This document shows positions 5,522 to 5,883 of a DNA stretch of 5,883 bases, one piece after another; position 1 is the first letter of the stretch, and each line of letters begins with the position of its first letter. Source of the stretch: DAOTEJ01 sp035454085 (GTDB lineage Bacteria; Pseudomonadota; Gammaproteobacteria; Burkholderiales; Burkholderiaceae_F); assembly GCA_035454085.1 (NCBI GenBank), contig DAOTEJ010000116.1, positions 1 through 5,883 on the forward strand, given 5' to 3'. A program made the translations under genes and the position numbers. The notes below the pieces were generated by a model. It had not been told where the DNA came from. It saw only the letters and a program-made list of their open reading frames with translations, and ran no database searches.

Positions 5522-5551
5522 GGCGCCTCGCTCCGATTGCAGGAACTGCGC

Positions 5552-5883
5552 ATGAACTCCGTCGCCACGCCCTTTGCCCGCGAGCCCGCGCCCGAGATGA
5601 TCACCTGGACCCAGGTGGTCTACGCGCTGCACGCGATCAGCCTGGTGATCGGTGCTTTTGGCACGGCCACCGTGATCGGCGCCTTCCTGTTCGGCTGGCC
5701 CTCGATCATCGCGGTGATCATCAACTACGTGAAGCGCAGCGACGCGGCCGGCACCTACCTCGAGTCGCACTTTCGCTGGCAGATCCGCACCTTCTGGTAC
5801 GCGCTGCTGTGGGCGGTGATCGTGGGCATCGCCGGCGCGCTGCTGGCCATCGTGCTGGTGGGCTTTGCGATCTGGATCGTGGG
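5552..5883 (+). CDS. Small multi-pass membrane protein, DUF4870-like (3' end beyond the window)
   Basis: The ATG at 5552 is preceded by AGGA (5541-5544) with a 7-nt spacer. The frame stays open for 110 codons to the window edge. After a hydrophilic N-terminus of about 18 residues come helices at about 21-58 (possibly a hairpin, with Pro50 in the turn) and about 82-110. Between them lies a conserved-looking polar stretch, NYVKRSDAAGTYLESHFRW (58-76) followed by QIRTFWYALLW. The pattern 'GxxSxxxAxxxNYxKR, SHxxWQxxTFW' is one I associate with small bacterial inner-membrane proteins annotated DUF4870 or just 'transmembrane protein'. This assignment is from memory. The function is not known. It is divergent from ppk2 across 72 bp. 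The end of the protein, probably one short segment, is missing. Confidence 0.83.
   Translation, partial: MNSVATPFAREPAPEMITWTQVVYALHAISLVIGAFGTATVIGAFLFGWPSIIAVIINYVKRSDAAGTYLESHFRWQIRTFWYALLWAVIVGIAGALLAIVLVGFAIWIV

Noticed and set aside
5519..5770. An 83-residue minus-strand open frame
   Set aside because: It is antisense to the well-supported membrane-protein gene starting at 5552 and has no ribosome site or motif.
142..5883. A hidden defence island, prophage or mobile element
   Set aside because: I found no transposase, integrase, terminal inverted repeats, direct-repeat array or tRNA, and base composition looks even throughout. The gene families present are ordinary chromosomal ones.

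Overview
The window is very GC-rich (by eye around 70%, not counted), with strong G/C preference at third codon positions and long open frames on the opposite strand of every real gene. Gene content and protein style suggest a betaproteobacterium of the order Burkholderiales, perhaps near Comamonadaceae. This is an inference from family resemblance, not a computed placement. A run of exactly 100 N (3879-3978) shows that this is a scaffolded draft assembly.

Layout, left to right. (1) The last 45 codons of a PHB-depolymerase-like esterase on the + strand (1-138). (2) A minus-strand pair read from about 2268 down to 142: a small four-helix membrane protein of the DUF6394 type, then a two-transmembrane potassium channel with two cytoplasmic RCK/TrkA-N domains. 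(3) A second minus-strand pair read from 3796 down to 2403: a cytoplasmic BNR/Asp-box beta-propeller protein, then a MoaD/ThiS-like ubiquitin-fold protein ending in Gly-Gly. (4) The N gap, which has removed the 5' end of a + strand M90 (MtfA-like) zinc peptidase ending at 4562. (5) A PPK2-family polyphosphate:nucleotide phosphotransferase on the minus strand (4559-5479), whose stop codon shares the palindrome CTAG with the stop of the peptidase gene. (6) A divergent small multi-pass membrane protein starting at 5552 and cut off by the window end.

The window reads mostly as compact housekeeping or accessory chromosome: ion transport, polyphosphate and nucleotide energy metabolism, a regulatory protease and uncharacterised small proteins. 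I see no tRNA, rRNA, CRISPR array, insertion sequence, phage gene or integration site. I found no clear new defence or mobile system. The two least explained units are the BNR propeller plus MoaD-like pair and the DUF6394 plus potassium-channel pair. Each looks like an operon of a known fold with a partner of unknown function.
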